Origin: Rhizobium sp. BK602
Lineage (GTDB): Bacteria; Pseudomonadota; Alphaproteobacteria; Rhizobiales; Rhizobiaceae
Length of the DNA stretch: 64,000 bases
Direction of reading: 5' to 3'
NCBI RefSeq assembly: GCF_014195095.1
Contig: NZ_JACIBC010000008.1
Location: 62,001 to 126,000 of the forward strand
Shown: one piece after another, positions 38,750 to 48,112 of the stretch
Layout of the letters: each line of letters starts with the position of its first letter
Position numbering within the stretch: the stretch's first letter is position 1
The notes under the pieces: generated by a model
Told to the model about the DNA's origin: nothing
Database searches by the model: none
What the model saw: the letters and a program-made list of their open reading frames with translations, nothing else
Made by a program: the position numbers and the translations under genes

Positions 38750-41296
38750 TCAAAGCTCGCGCAGAACGGGTGCGGCCTTCTGCCCGAGGATGCGCCAAGT
38801 GCCGATCAGTCCGATGCCGACCGTCAGCAGCAGGGCGATGACAAGCGTCGAAACGGCGACATCCGGCATGAAGCTCGATGGCAGGCGCATGATGCGGCTG
38901 ACGACGTACCAGGCGGCCACCGAGCCGGCGATCAGCGCGAAGACGGCCGTGGCCGCGCCCAGCATCAGATATTCGTAGCTGAAGGCGCGGATCAGCATGG
39001 CCCGCGTCGCCCCGAGCGTCTTCAGCACCACCGCGTCATGCGTGCGGGCGCGGTTGCCCGCCGCCAGCGCGCCGGCGAGCACGAGCACGGAGGCGATGAG
39101 CGCGACCGAGGCGGCCGCGCGGATGGCGGTGGCAAGCTGCCCCACGAGCGTATTGACCATGTCGAGGGCATCCTTGACGCGGATGCTGGTGATCGTCGGA
39201 TAGGTATTGGTCACGGCTCTGAGGATCGCGGCTTCCTGTGCCGATGTGGCGGAAGGCTCGGTCAGGGTCGCGAGCCAGGCATGCGGCGCGCCCTTGAAGG
39301 TGTTAGGAGAGAAGATCATCACGAAATTGATCGACAGCGACTGCCATTGCACCTTGCGGAAGCTGGCGATCTTGGCGGTGATGTTGTGTCCGAGCACGTT
39401 GACGGTGACGCTATCGCCGAGTTTCAGGCCGAGTTCCTTGCCTTCCTCGTCGGAGAAGGAGACCAGAGGCTGGCCGCTATAGTCCTTGTCCCACCATTGT
39501 CCCTCCGTCAGCGCCGCGTTTTCCGGCAGCGTCTCGGCATAGGTGATGCCGCGGTCGCCGCGCAGCACCCATTGGCCGGCCGGAGGCACCTTGATCTTGG
39601 CGACGTCCTCGCCGTTCAAGGCGGTGATACGGCCGCGCAGCATCGGCACCTCGACAAGCTTGCCCTCGGGGGTCTGGCTTTGCACGAGCTTGCGGAAGCC
39701 GTCGAGTTCCGAGCCCTGAATATCGATGAAGAAGAAGTTCGGCGCCTGTTCGCTCATGCGTCCCGTCAGTTCCCGGCGCATGTTGCTGTCGATCAGCGTC
39801 AGCGTCACCAGAAGCGCCAGGCCGAGGCCGAGCGACAGGACGACGGAGGCGGTCAATGCGCCCGGCCGGTGGATGTTGCCGATCGCCAGCCGTAGCGCCG
39901 GCGAATTGACGCGCGGACTGCGGCGGGCAAGCCATGACAGCAAAGCGGCGACAGCGCGCAGCACGATGAAGGCGCCGGCGATCGAGACGATGAAGACGAT
40001 GGCGATGCGGCGGTCATAGGCAGTGACGATGGCAAGTGCGGCGAGCGCCGCCATCAGCAGGCCGGCGGCAAGCAGATAGGGCCAGGCCGGCAGGCGGCGC
40101 GCCTCGAAACCCTGCTCGCGGAACAGCGCTGTCGCCGGCACCTCGCGGGCATGGCCGAGCGGCGGGATGGCGAAGGCGAGCGTCGTCAGCAGGCCAAACA
40201 GGGCCGCCAGCATCAGAGGGCCGGGATAGAGCCGGGGGGCGGTCGAGATCGGCAGGAACTCGGCCATGAACTGGGAGGCGATCAAGGGCGCTATGGCGCC
40301 GAGCACCAGGCCGATGGCGACGCCGGCAAGCGCGATCAGGCCGATCTGGATCAGATAGATCATCACCACGACGGAAGCCGGCGCGCCGAGGCATTTGAAG
40401 GTAGCGATGGTGGTGCGCTTGGCGTCGAGGAAGGCGCGCACGGCATTGGCGACGCCGACGCCGCCGACGATGAGGGCGGTGAGGCCAACCAGGGTCAGGA
40501 ATTGCGAGAAGCGGGTGATGTTGTCGGCGAGCGCCGGTGCGGCGCGGTTGCTGGTCTGCACCGACCAGCCGGCCTGCGGGAAGGCGGCATTGGCGCGGGC
40601 GGCGATGTCGCGAAGACCGCTTGCGGGGTCGGCCATGCGGATCTTGTAGGCATGCTCGACCAGGCTGCCGGTGGTGATCAGCCCCGAGGCGATCAGCGCG
40701 TCGCGGCTGGTGAGCAGGCGGGGGGCAAAGCCGAATCCTTCCGAGACCGCGTCCGGCTCGGTCTTCACCGTGCCGGTGATCCGGAGTTTCGTATTGCCGA
40801 GCAGCAGTTCGCTGCCGATCTTGAGGTTCAGCCGGTCGAGCAGCAGCGGTGCAACCACGGCGCCATAGGCGCCGTTGCGCTCGGCGAGCAGTGTCGAGAG
40901 CGGCTGGTCGGGCTCGGCCTCGAAGGTGCCGTAGAGCGGATAGGCGCCGTCGACCGCCTTGACCTGCACCAGCGCCTGGTCGGAGCCGTCGGGCAGGCGC
41001 GACATGGAGCGCAGGCCGGTGGATCGGGAGAGCTGGCCGAGGCTTTCGAGATAGGCCAGCTCCTGTGGCGTCGCCTCGCGATTGTTGAGTTCGAAGCGGA
41101 CATCGGCGGCCAGCAGTGACTGGCCCTGGGTCGAGATCGCATCCGTGATCGAGCGCGAGACGGAATTGACGGCGGCGATCGCGCCGGTGCCGAGCGCGAT
41201 GCAGGCGAGGAAAATATAGAAACCGCCAAGGCCGCCGCGCAATTCGCGTAGCGCCAGGCGGAAGGCGAGCCTGAGGCGCGCGCCCGCCGCCGTCAT
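38750..41296 (-). CDS. FtsX-like ABC transporter permease, YbbP type
   Basis: 848 aa inner-membrane permease with two FtsX domains. N-terminal RLAFRLALRELRGGLGGFYIFLACIALG, a first helix, a large periplasmic domain (about 45-250), helix groups near 260-500 with NAVRAFLDAKRTTIATFKCLG, a second periplasmic domain, and a final group with RTHDAVVLKTLGATRAMLIRAFSYEY. It overlaps the ATPase gene by ATGA. In E. coli ybbA-ybbP lie beside tesA, as here. The exported or extracted substrate is unknown. Confidence 0.92.
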   Translation of the reverse strand: MTAAGARLRLAFRLALRELRGGLGGFYIFLACIALGTGAIAAVNSVSRSITDAISTQGQSLLAADVRFELNNREATPQELAYLESLGQLSRSTGLRSMSRLPDGSDQALVQVKAVDGAYPLYGTFEAEPDQPLSTLLAERNGAYGAVVAPLLLDRLNLKIGSELLLGNTKLRITGTVKTEPDAVSEGFGFAPRLLTSRDALIASGLITTGSLVEHAYKIRMADPASGLRDIAARANAAFPQAGWSVQTSNRAAPALADNITRFSQFLTLVGLTALIVGGVGVANAVRAFLDAKRTTIATFKCLGAPASVVVMIYLIQIGLIALAGVAIGLVLGAIAPLIASQFMAEFLPISTAPRLYPGPLMLAALFGLLTTLAFAIPPLGHAREVPATALFREQGFEARRLPAWPYLLAAGLLMAALAALAIVTAYDRRIAIVFIVSIAGAFIVLRAVAALLSWLARRSPRVNSPALRLAIGNIHRPGALTASVVLSLGLGLALLVTLTLIDSNMRRELTGRMSEQAPNFFFIDIQGSELDGFRKLVQSQTPEGKLVEVPMLRGRITALNGEDVAKIKVPPAGQWVLRGDRGITYAETLPENAALTEGQWWDKDYSGQPLVSFSDEEGKELGLKLGDSVTVNVLGHNITAKIASFRKVQWQSLSINFVMIFSPNTFKGAPHAWLATLTEPSATSAQEAAILRAVTNTYPTITSIRVKDALDMVNTLVGQLATAIRAAASVALIASVLVLAGALAAGNRARTHDAVVLKTLGATRAMLIRAFSYEYLMLGAATAVFALIAGSVAAWYVVSRIMRLPSSFMPDVAVSTLVIALLLTVGIGLIGTWRILGQKAAPVLREL

Positions 41297-42003
41297 GCCA
41301 TGGCCGCCTGATTGATCCGCGCCCGGGCGCTGTCGCCCTCGATCTCGCCGGAGCGGACATGGATCTGGCGGGAGCAGCGGGTGGCCAGTGCCGGGTCATG
41401 GGTGACGAGCAGCATGGTCGTGCCGCGCTCGGCCTGCTGGGCGAACAGGAGATCGGCGATCTGCCGACCGGTGTCGGTGTCGAGATTGCCCGTGGGTTCG
41501 TCGGCGATCAGCAGGGCCGGCGATGGGGCGAGCGCGCGGGCGATCGCGACGCGCTGCTGCTCGCCGCCCGAAAGCTGGCCGGGATAATGGTTGAGCCGCT
41601 CGCCGAGGCCGACGGCCTGCAGCTCCCGCCGGGCGATGTCGAAGGCGTCGCGGACATTGGCAAGTTCCAGCGGCACGGCAACGTTTTCCAGTGCGGTCAT
41701 GTTGGCGATGAGATGAAAGGACTGGAAGACGATGCCGATATTGCGGCCGCGGAAATCGGCGACGCGGTCTTCGCTCAGGCTATGGAGCGGCGTATCGCGG
41801 ATCAGAAGTTCGCCGCTATCGAGTTTTTCAAGGCCGGCCAGCACCATCAGCAGCGTCGACTTGCCGGAGCCGGAAGGGCCGACGATGCCGACGGACTCGC
41901 CTTCGGCGATCGTGAGATCGATGCCCTTCAGCACATGGACCGAGGCGGCGGCGTTGCCGAGCGTCAAATCCGCCTTCTTCAGCTCGATGATGGTTTTTGC
42001 CAA
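41293..42003 (-). CDS. ABC transporter ATPase, YbbA type (LolD-like)
   Basis: 236 aa MacB/LolD-like ATPase. Walker A GIVGPSGSGKSTLLMVLAGL, Q-loop NIGIVFQSFHL, signature LSGGEQQRVAIARAL and Walker B LLIADEPTGNLD. The start is probably TTG 42003 (MAKTIIELKKADL after initiation); an ATG at 42078 would overlap the divergent tesA start and gives a non-family N-terminus. Followed by the 848-aa FtsX-type permease. Confidence 0.92.
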   Translation of the reverse strand: MAKTIIELKKADLTLGNAAASVHVLKGIDLTIAEGESVGIVGPSGSGKSTLLMVLAGLEKLDSGELLIRDTPLHSLSEDRVADFRGRNIGIVFQSFHLIANMTALENVAVPLELANVRDAFDIARRELQAVGLGERLNHYPGQLSGGEQQRVAIARALAPSPALLIADEPTGNLDTDTGRQIADLLFAQQAERGTTMLLVTHDPALATRCSRQIHVRSGEIEGDSARARINQAAMA

Positions 42004-42032
42004 TGCGGGACGCCCTATATATCTGAGATCAT

Positions 42033-42054
42033 AGCGGGCGCGATTTGGCCCGCT
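42033..42054. promoter_or_regulatory. palindrome in the ABC/tesA divergent promoter
   Basis: AGCGGGC (42033-42039) and GCCCGCT (42048-42054) form an inverted repeat in the 73-bp gap between the two divergent genes, next to an A/T-rich TATATAT block at about 42016. It could be an operator for both genes. Confidence 0.4.
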
Positions 42055-42076
42055 GAGCGAATTTAGGGAATAGATC

Positions 42077-42727
42077 ATGCGTTTTAAAGCTGCCGCGTTT
42101 CACTTCGCTGTCATTGCTTTCGGTCTTTTGTTGGGCGCGGCGAGCGCCGCCGAGGCGCGGACCATCCAGCTGGTCGGTCTGGGCGACAGCCTGATGGCGG
42201 GCTACCAGCTGCCGCCCGGCGACGGATTTCCGGCCAAGCTGCAGGCGGCGCTGAAGGCGAAGGGACTGGATATTGCCATCGCCGATGCCGGGGTGTCCGG
42301 CGACACCACCTCCGGCGGACTGGCCCGGATCGACTGGTCGGTGCCGGATGGGACCGATGGCGTCATCCTCGAACTCGGCGCCAACGACGCCTTGCGCGGC
42401 ATTCCGCCGGAAGAGACGGAAAAGAACCTGGAGGCCATCATCGTCAGGCTGAAGGAGCGCAAGATTCCGGTCCTGCTCGCCGGCATGATCGCGCCGCCGA
42501 ACATGGGGGCGGATTATGCGGCCAAGTTCAATCCGATCTACCAGCGGCTGGCCGGCAAATACCAGCTCCAGCTCTATCCGTTTTTTCTCGATGGGGTGGC
42601 GACCCATGCCGATCTGCAGCTGGCCGACGGCATGCATCCGAACTCCACGGGCGTCGATGTCATGGTGCGGAATTTCGAGCCGGCAGCCGCCAGTTTCATT
42701 GGGATGATTGCCGCAGCTGCGAAATAG
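42077..42727 (+). CDS. tesA: SGNH arylesterase/lysophospholipase TesA
   Basis: 216 aa periplasmic GDSL esterase. Signal peptide FHFAVIAFGLLLGAASAAEA, then block I LVGLGDSLMAGYQLP with the nucleophilic Ser, block III ELGANDALRGIPPEE and block V LADGMHPNSTGVDVM with the catalytic Asp/His. Divergent from the YbbAP-type exporter, an arrangement kept from E. coli to rhizobia. Natural substrate is uncertain (acyl esters, lysophospholipids). Confidence 0.94.
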   Translation: MRFKAAAFHFAVIAFGLLLGAASAAEARTIQLVGLGDSLMAGYQLPPGDGFPAKLQAALKAKGLDIAIADAGVSGDTTSGGLARIDWSVPDGTDGVILELGANDALRGIPPEETEKNLEAIIVRLKERKIPVLLAGMIAPPNMGADYAAKFNPIYQRLAGKYQLQLYPFFLDGVATHADLQLADGMHPNSTGVDVMVRNFEPAAASFIGMIAAAAK

Positions 42728-42795
42728 ATGCTTGCACCGACTGCAATTGCGTGATTCCCTGCTCATACCTGCAAGAGATTCGGGGAGTGCTCGTT

Positions 42796-43392
42796 ATGCC
42801 GAGACTTTTTACCGCCCTCGAAATTCCGCGCAACGCGGCCATGAGCCTTTCGTTGTTACGCGGTGGTCTTCCCGGAGCCAGGTGGATCGACGTCGAAAAT
42901 TATCACATCACGCTGCGCTTCATCGGCGATGTCGATGGCCGCACCGCCGATGAGATCGTCGACCGCCTGGACCGGATCGACAGGCCGGAATTCCAGCTCC
43001 GGCTGGAAGGCATCGGCTCCTTCGGCTCCAAGAAGCCGCATTCGGTCTGGGCTGGCGTCACGCAGACGCCCGATATGTACGCGCTGCAAGGCGAGATCGA
43101 ACGTATCTGCCAGCGTATCGGCCTGCCGCCCGATCCCCGCAAATTCACGCCGCATGTGACGCTTGCCCGGCTGAAATCCTCGCGCGTCGACGATGTCGTG
43201 CATTATCTCTCGGGCCGCGGCAACTTCTATACCGCGCCGTTCACGGTCGGCCGCTTCGTGCTGCTGTCGTCACGCGAATCGGTCGGTGGCGGCCCTTACC
43301 TCACCGAAGAGGTCTTCCCGCTTCACGAGGCTCGCAGTTCTCTTCCCAGCCTTGGCAGCAGCGCGTTGCAGCCGGTCAAGAGCATGGTGTAG
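42796..43392 (+). CDS. thpR: RNA 2',3'-cyclic phosphodiesterase ThpR
   Basis: 198 aa 2H phosphoesterase. Two catalytic motifs: NYHITLRFIGDV and FTPHVTLARLKSS; opening MPRLFTALEIPRNAAMSLS. ATG 42796 with GGGGAG 8 nt upstream. The domain ends at about EEVFPL; the last 22 residues extend antisense over the 3' end of the convergent phosphatase gene (70-bp overlap, 43323-43392). Confidence 0.92.
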   Translation: MPRLFTALEIPRNAAMSLSLLRGGLPGARWIDVENYHITLRFIGDVDGRTADEIVDRLDRIDRPEFQLRLEGIGSFGSKKPHSVWAGVTQTPDMYALQGEIERICQRIGLPPDPRKFTPHVTLARLKSSRVDDVVHYLSGRGNFYTAPFTVGRFVLLSSRESVGGGPYLTEEVFPLHEARSSLPSLGSSALQPVKSMV

Positions 43393-43805
43393 ACGGCTTC
43401 GAAATCCTCGTGGCCGCCATAATAGGGGTCGGGGATATCCGTGCCCCGGTCCAGCGCAAAGGTATTGAAGAGGTGTAGCCTGCCGAGCGCTTCGTCGGGC
43501 GCCGCCTTGCGCAAATTCTTCAAATTGTCTTGATCCATTGCCAGGATCAGATCGAAGCGGTCGAAGTCGGCGGGTTCGATACGGCGCGCGCGCTGCCCGG
43601 AAATGTCGACGCCGTGGCCAGCCGCCGTGGCGATCGAGCGGCGGTCCGGCCTTTCGCCCTGGTGCCAGCCGCCGGTGCCGGCCGAATCGATCTGGAATTC
43701 GGGGCCGCGGCCGGCTTCATTGACCAAATGTCTGAAAATACCCTCGGCAAGCGGGGAGCGGCAGATATTGCCAGCGCAAACGAAAAGAATCCTGAGATGG
43801 TTCAT
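43323..43805 (-). CDS. low-molecular-weight protein tyrosine phosphatase
   Basis: 160 aa. Catalytic P-loop ILFVCAGNICRSPLAEG (C10, R16, S17), and general acid Asp in DIPDPYYGG near the C-terminus, with MDQDNLKNL. ATG 43805. In rhizobia, homologues outside exopolysaccharide clusters are of unknown role. The 3' end overlaps thpR. Confidence 0.95.
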   Translation of the reverse strand: MNHLRILFVCAGNICRSPLAEGIFRHLVNEAGRGPEFQIDSAGTGGWHQGERPDRRSIATAAGHGVDISGQRARRIEPADFDRFDLILAMDQDNLKNLRKAAPDEALGRLHLFNTFALDRGTDIPDPYYGGHEDFEAVYTMLLTGCNALLPRLGRELRAS

Positions 43806-43840
43806 GATATCTTTCAGCGATTGAGAGGAGTGATCTTGCC

Positions 43841-44146
43841 ATGAAATACGAAAAGCTGGAACCGGCGGCAATCGAGGAAACCCTGGCCGGCCTCGGCGGC
43901 TGGACGCTGTCGGCCGATCATCTGTCGATTTCGAAGAGCTTCAAATTCCGCAACTTCGTCGAGGCCTTCGGGTTCATGACAGAAGCGGCTTTGGCGGCGG
44001 AGAAGTTCAATCATCATCCCGAATGGTTCAATGTCTATTCGCGGGTGGATGTGAAGCTGACGACGCATGACGCCGGCGGCCTGACGGATCATGACATCAA
44101 GCTCGCCAAGGCGATGGAGAAGGCCGCGGCGCGGCGGGCCGATTGA
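43841..44146 (+). CDS. phhB: pterin-4a-carbinolamine dehydratase
   Basis: 101 aa. Motif FKFRNFVEAFGFM and the active-site AEKFNHHPEWFNVYSRVDVKLTTHDAGGLTDHD are intact. Recycles the pterin cofactor of aromatic hydroxylases, though many bacterial members lack a partner hydroxylase. The stop overlaps an upstream TTG of the DUF1232 frame; those two genes are likely co-transcribed. Confidence 0.95.
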   Translation: MKYEKLEPAAIEETLAGLGGWTLSADHLSISKSFKFRNFVEAFGFMTEAALAAEKFNHHPEWFNVYSRVDVKLTTHDAGGLTDHDIKLAKAMEKAAARRAD

Positions 44147-44202
44147 ATCGGCGGGAGCGATCACCATATGTTTACCCGGTCCGCGAAAAGGACCTCGATA
44201 GG

Positions 44203-44601
44203 ATGAATGGAATGGATGACATCAAGTATGGGGAAATCCTGATGCCTGGTGACGAAGAGACCCAAGAGCGGCAGGAGAAGTCGGTACGCAGCAAGTTCTG
44301 GCCGACCCTGCGCAAGGCTGCCCGCCATATTCCGTTTTCCCGCGATGTCGTCGCGGCCTTCTACTGCGCGCTCGATCCGCAGACGCCGACCCGCGTTCGC
44401 GGTGTACTTTTGGCCGCGCTCGGCTATTTCGTCATGCCGGTCGACATTATCCCCGATTTTTTCGCGGTCATCGGCTTTTCGGATGACGTTGCCGTCCTGA
44501 CGCTCGCCTTCAGCATGATCAAGGGCCATATCCGCCAGGAGCATTACGATGCCGCCGACCGGGCTCTGGCCAACGAGCCCGAGGCGGTCAAGACCGCCTG
44601 A
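44203..44601 (+). CDS. DUF1232 (YkvA) membrane protein
   Basis: 132 aa. Central DUF1232 motif: FYCALDPQTPTRVRGVLLAALGYFVMPVDIIPDFFAVIGFSDD spread over two short hydrophobic helices, then AFSMIKGHIRQEHYDAAD. Starts MNGMDD; ATG 44212 is an alternative with AGGA at better spacing. Function unknown; probably in one transcript with phhB. Confidence 0.85.
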   Translation: MNGMDDIKYGEILMPGDEETQERQEKSVRSKFWPTLRKAARHIPFSRDVVAAFYCALDPQTPTRVRGVLLAALGYFVMPVDIIPDFFAVIGFSDDVAVLTLAFSMIKGHIRQEHYDAADRALANEPEAVKTA

Positions 44602-44936
44602 TGGGTGCCCGCCCGGCGGTGCCGGGAATCCTGCCGGCTTTCCAGGCCCTTATGAGGCCTCTCTGATTTTAGAGAGGTCAAATTCTTGCCTGAATCTTTC
44701 TGTCTTAAATCGATCCGTAGGATGGTATTCCGCCATCTGGGTTTTCCAATTCCTCCTGATGCATTTCAGGCCGGGCACGGCACTCGGATTGAAATGGCAC
44801 AGACCGGGGGTTGTCATGACCCCGTTGACGGTTTGGTAACCTGAATAAAGTCAAAATAGGGCAGCTCATGAGCATAGGCAGGCGTGCGTTCTCAAATCGC
44901 CTCGAGCTCTGGACCGCAAGAAATCGGCAGGAAACC
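44602..44936. other. gene-free 335-bp region with small hairpins
   Basis: Contains CCTCTCT (44658-44664) / AGAGAGG (44671-44677) with a 6-nt loop, which may terminate the phhB transcript although no T-run follows, and a GGGGT/ACCCC hairpin at about 44807-44823. A TTGACG at 44825 could be part of the ialB promoter. No gene seen. Confidence 0.4.
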
Positions 44937-45497
44937 ATGTTTGTAAAAAGCTTCGCAATCGCCCTCTCGCTCGTTCTGGCCGGCACCGGCATTGCATCCG
45001 CGCAAACCAACAAGAAGCAGGCGCCCGCACAGCCACAGGCGCAGGCGGCAGCCCCCGGAGCTCCGACGCGCATCCAGCAATTCGACGCATGGGGCGCCTA
45101 CTCCTATCAGTCCGGCGCGGGCAAGGTTTGCTATGTTCTTTCCGTGCCGACGACCAAGCTGCCGGCTTCGGGCATTGACCACGGCGACAACTTCTTCATC
45201 GTTTCGCAGCGCCCGGGCCAGAATATCTCCTACGAGCCGCAGGCGATGATGGGCTATCCGCTCAAGGAGAATTCCAAGGTCGACGTCGTCATCGACAACA
45301 AGACCTTCGTATTGTTTACCAAGGACAAGGCCGCCTGGGTCGAGAACGCCGCGCAGGAACCGGCGCTGGTCGCAGCGCTCAAGTCCGGCCATTCGCTGAA
45401 GGTCACGGCGACCTCGAAGCGGGGCACCGGCACGACCTATACCTACTCCCTGAAGGGCGTCACCGCCGCCCTGAAGCAGATCGAAAACTGCAAATAA
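44937..45497 (+). CDS. invasion-associated locus B (IalB) family protein
   Basis: 186 aa secreted protein. Signal peptide MFVKSFAIALSLVLAGTGIA with AQ cleavage, a Gln/Ala/Pro-rich linker, then the IalB domain: FDAWGAYSYQSGAGKVCYVLS, NFFIVSQRP, SYEPQAMMGYPLKENSKVDVVID, and a terminal Cys in QIENCK. Named after Bartonella IalB; role in free-living rhizobia unknown. ATG 44937 with CAGGA 4 nt upstream. Confidence 0.9.
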   Translation: MFVKSFAIALSLVLAGTGIASAQTNKKQAPAQPQAQAAAPGAPTRIQQFDAWGAYSYQSGAGKVCYVLSVPTTKLPASGIDHGDNFFIVSQRPGQNISYEPQAMMGYPLKENSKVDVVIDNKTFVLFTKDKAAWVENAAQEPALVAALKSGHSLKVTATSKRGTGTTYTYSLKGVTAALKQIENCK

Positions 45498-45556
45498 GAT
45501 CGATGATATCGCGATCACGCCAAAGTGATTGCGGGTTCCATCGAAACCGAAATGCC

Positions 45557-45582
45557 AAGGCCGGCCCGGGTGGCTGGCCTTT
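45557..45582 (+). terminator. ialB terminator
   Basis: AAGGCCGGCC (45557-45566) pairs with GGCTGGCCTT (45572-45581), one G-T pair, 5-nt loop. Followed by TGCCGTTTC. Confidence 0.75.
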
Positions 45583-45761
45583 GCCGTTTCAAGAGGGATG
45601 ACGCGGACTGAAATTAATGCTAAAGGCCGCGCCAACAAGCGGTGTGTTTTGCAAGTTTCTTGCCCGCACCTAGATGAACCTTCTGATTTTCGCGCCTTGC
45701 CCGCATCCGCAGCTTTGTTAGCTTTTGCGGCATCGCTGATATCAACCGTTGGAATGATCCT

Positions 45762-46997
45762 ATGTCCGCCATCGATGTCATGACCCCGTCCAAGCTGAAG
45801 CCGATGCCCGTGTCGCAGCCTGTGGAGTTTTCGCCGAAACCGTCGCTGATCGGCTTGACGCGCGAGGAGATGGGCGCGGCGCTCAAGGAAAAGGGTGTGG
45901 CCGACAAGCAGATCAAGATGCGCGTCAGCCAGCTCTGGAACTGGATCTATGTGCGCGGCGTCTCCGATTTCGACGCCATGGCGAATGTCTCCAAGGACAT
46001 GCGCGAAATGCTGAAGACGCATTTCACCATCGCGCGTCCGGAGATCGTCGAGGAGCAGGTCTCCAACGACGGCACGCGCAAGTGGCTGCTGCGCTTTCCG
46101 CCGCGCGGCGCCGGCCGGCCCGTCGAGATCGAGGCCGTCTATATTCCAGAAGAGGGCCGCGGCACGCTCTGCATTTCCAGCCAGGTCGGCTGTTCGCTCA
46201 CCTGTTCCTTCTGTCACACCGGCACGCAGCGCCTGGTGCGCAATCTGACGGCGGAGGAGATCCTGTCGCAGCTGCTCCTGGCGCGCGATCGGCTCGGCGA
46301 TTTTCCGGATCGCGAAGCGCCGCAGGGCACGATCATGCCGGCTGAGGGACGCAAGGTCAGCAATATCGTCATGATGGGCATGGGCGAGCCGCTCTATAAT
46401 TTCGACAGCGTCAAGACGGCGTTGCTGATCGCCTCCGACGGCGACGGCTTGTCGCTTTCCAAGCGGCGTATCACCCTTTCAACTTCCGGCGTCGTGCCGG
46501 AAATCTACCGCACCGGTGACGAGATCGGCGTCATGCTGGCGATCTCGCTGCATGCGGTGCGCGACGACCTGCGCGACATGCTGGTGCCGATCAACAAGAA
46601 ATATCCGCTGAAGGAACTGATGGACGCCTGCCGCGCCTATCCCGGCCTGTCGAACGCCCGGCGCATCACCTTCGAATATGTGATGCTGAAGGGCGTCAAC
46701 GACAGTCTGGAGGACGCCAAGGGCCTGATCCAGCTCCTGAAGGGCGTTCCGGCCAAGATCAACCTCATCCCCTTCAATCCCTGGCCCGGCACGAACTATC
46801 AGTGTTCGGACTGGGAGCAGATCGAGAAATTCGCCGATTTCATCAATTCGGCCGGCTATGCCTCGCCGATCCGCACGCCGCGTGGCCGCGACATTCTCGC
46901 CGCCTGCGGTCAGCTGAAGTCGGAATCCGAGCGCATGCGCAAGACCGAGCGGCTGGCCTTCGAGGCCATGATGATCGCCAATCACGGCGAGGATTGA
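45762..46997 (+). CDS. rlmN: 23S rRNA/tRNA adenine-C2 methyltransferase RlmN
   Basis: 411 aa radical-SAM enzyme that makes m2A2503 in 23S rRNA and m2A37 in tRNAs. Radical-SAM CxxxCxxC in QVGCSLTCSFCHTGTQRLVRNL, NIVMMGMGEPLYNF, RRITLSTSGVVPEIYR, and the C-terminal methylated Cys in LAACGQLKSES. ATG 45762. A longer N-terminal tail than E. coli RlmN is seen. Confidence 0.96.
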   Translation: MSAIDVMTPSKLKPMPVSQPVEFSPKPSLIGLTREEMGAALKEKGVADKQIKMRVSQLWNWIYVRGVSDFDAMANVSKDMREMLKTHFTIARPEIVEEQVSNDGTRKWLLRFPPRGAGRPVEIEAVYIPEEGRGTLCISSQVGCSLTCSFCHTGTQRLVRNLTAEEILSQLLLARDRLGDFPDREAPQGTIMPAEGRKVSNIVMMGMGEPLYNFDSVKTALLIASDGDGLSLSKRRITLSTSGVVPEIYRTGDEIGVMLAISLHAVRDDLRDMLVPINKKYPLKELMDACRAYPGLSNARRITFEYVMLKGVNDSLEDAKGLIQLLKGVPAKINLIPFNPWPGTNYQCSDWEQIEKFADFINSAGYASPIRTPRGRDILAACGQLKSESERMRKTERLAFEAMMIANHGED

Positions 46998-47002
46998 GAT
47001 TG

Positions 47003-47425
47003 ATGCTGCTTGGTTTACGCAGGCCGCTCAGGCTCCTGTGGGGCTATGTCGGCGCTTGCGTGGCGATGGGTTTCGTTCTTGCCTGCGTCGCCGCCTGGAC
47101 GATGCCGGGAACCGCCGCTCCGGAGCTGTTCGCGCTCACCATCGCCCTGACCAAGCTTGCGATGATCGTCAGCGTCCTGCCGTCGCTCGCCGTCATTGCG
47201 ATTTTCGAGTGGCGCGGCATGCGCCGTTGGTACGGCTATGCGATCTACGGTGCCCTGCTGTCGGCAGTGGCGTCCGTGTTGATCTCGGGCGGCGTGGAGC
47301 GACCGCAGACCCTCAACCTGATCACCATTTTCGTCTGTTTTGCCTTCCTTGGCGCCGCCAGCGCCACGGTCTACTGGTGGATCGCCGGCCGCTTTGCCGG
47401 AGGCGCGCTCAACGAGCCTGGGTGA
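47003..47425 (+). CDS. small four-helix membrane protein, unknown
   Basis: 140 aa with four hydrophobic segments (LWGYVGACVAMGFVLACVAAW; LTKLAMIVSVLPSLAVIAIF; YGYAIYGALLSAVASVLISG; LITIFVCFAFLGAASATVYW) and a basic start. ATG 47003 lies 5 bp after the rlmN stop, so it is probably co-transcribed. The final codons overlap the convergent LysE-family gene by 17 bp. I do not recognise the family. Confidence 0.7.
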   Translation: MLLGLRRPLRLLWGYVGACVAMGFVLACVAAWTMPGTAAPELFALTIALTKLAMIVSVLPSLAVIAIFEWRGMRRWYGYAIYGALLSAVASVLISGGVERPQTLNLITIFVCFAFLGAASATVYWWIAGRFAGGALNEPG

Positions 47426-48050
47426 GGAAAATCTTCGCCGCGAAGATCGAAAACACGCCGGCGAAGGTATAGTCGAGGCCGCGAAGGACGCGGCGATTGT
47501 TTTGCAGCCAGGACGACAGGCCGTCGGCGGCAAGCACGACGAGCATATTCACCGGCATGCCGACAAGGATGAAGAAGAATCCCAGGAACAGCAGCTTGTG
47601 TGTGACGGCCGGGTCGCCCGCCGTGACGAACTGCGGCAGGAAGGTCATGAAGAAGATGATGACCTTCGGGTTCAGCAGATTGACCCAGAAGCCGTTGGAG
47701 ATGTTGGCAAGCGGCGTTCCCTTGACCTCATCCATTTTCTTGACCGACAGGCTGGAACCGAAGCGGATCGCCTGGATCGCCAGCCACAGCAGATAGGCCG
47801 CGCCGCCGGTCTTCAGGATGGTGAAGGCGACGGGCGAGGCCGTGATCAGCGCCGAGATGCCGAAGGCCACCAGGCAGGTGTGGACGACGACGCCGAGGGT
47901 GGTGCCGAGGACCACGAAGAGCGCCGCCCTTTTTCCCTGCGCCAGGGCGCGGCTGATCGAAAGCGTCATGTCCGGGCCGGGGGTCATCGCGAGAAGCAGG
48001 GTCGCGGCGGAAAAGGCGAGGAGGGTCGACAGGCTGGGTATGAAGTCCAT
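47409..48050 (-). CDS. LysE/RhtB-family amino acid exporter
   Basis: 213 aa, about six hydrophobic helices. The family entry is clear: LLLAMTPGPDMTLSISRALAQGKRAALFVVLGTTLGVVVH, then NPKVIIFFMTFLPQF. Exports homoserine, threonine or related amino acids in known members. Stands alone. Confidence 0.92.
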   Translation of the reverse strand: MDFIPSLSTLLAFSAATLLLAMTPGPDMTLSISRALAQGKRAALFVVLGTTLGVVVHTCLVAFGISALITASPVAFTILKTGGAAYLLWLAIQAIRFGSSLSVKKMDEVKGTPLANISNGFWVNLLNPKVIIFFMTFLPQFVTAGDPAVTHKLLFLGFFFILVGMPVNMLVVLAADGLSSWLQNNRRVLRGLDYTFAGVFSIFAAKIFLTQAR

Positions 48051-48112
48051 TGAAGCACCGAAAGCCGGATGGGAGATCAGCGTCTTCTATCCGGCTTTCG
48101 GCTGTTTGCAAA

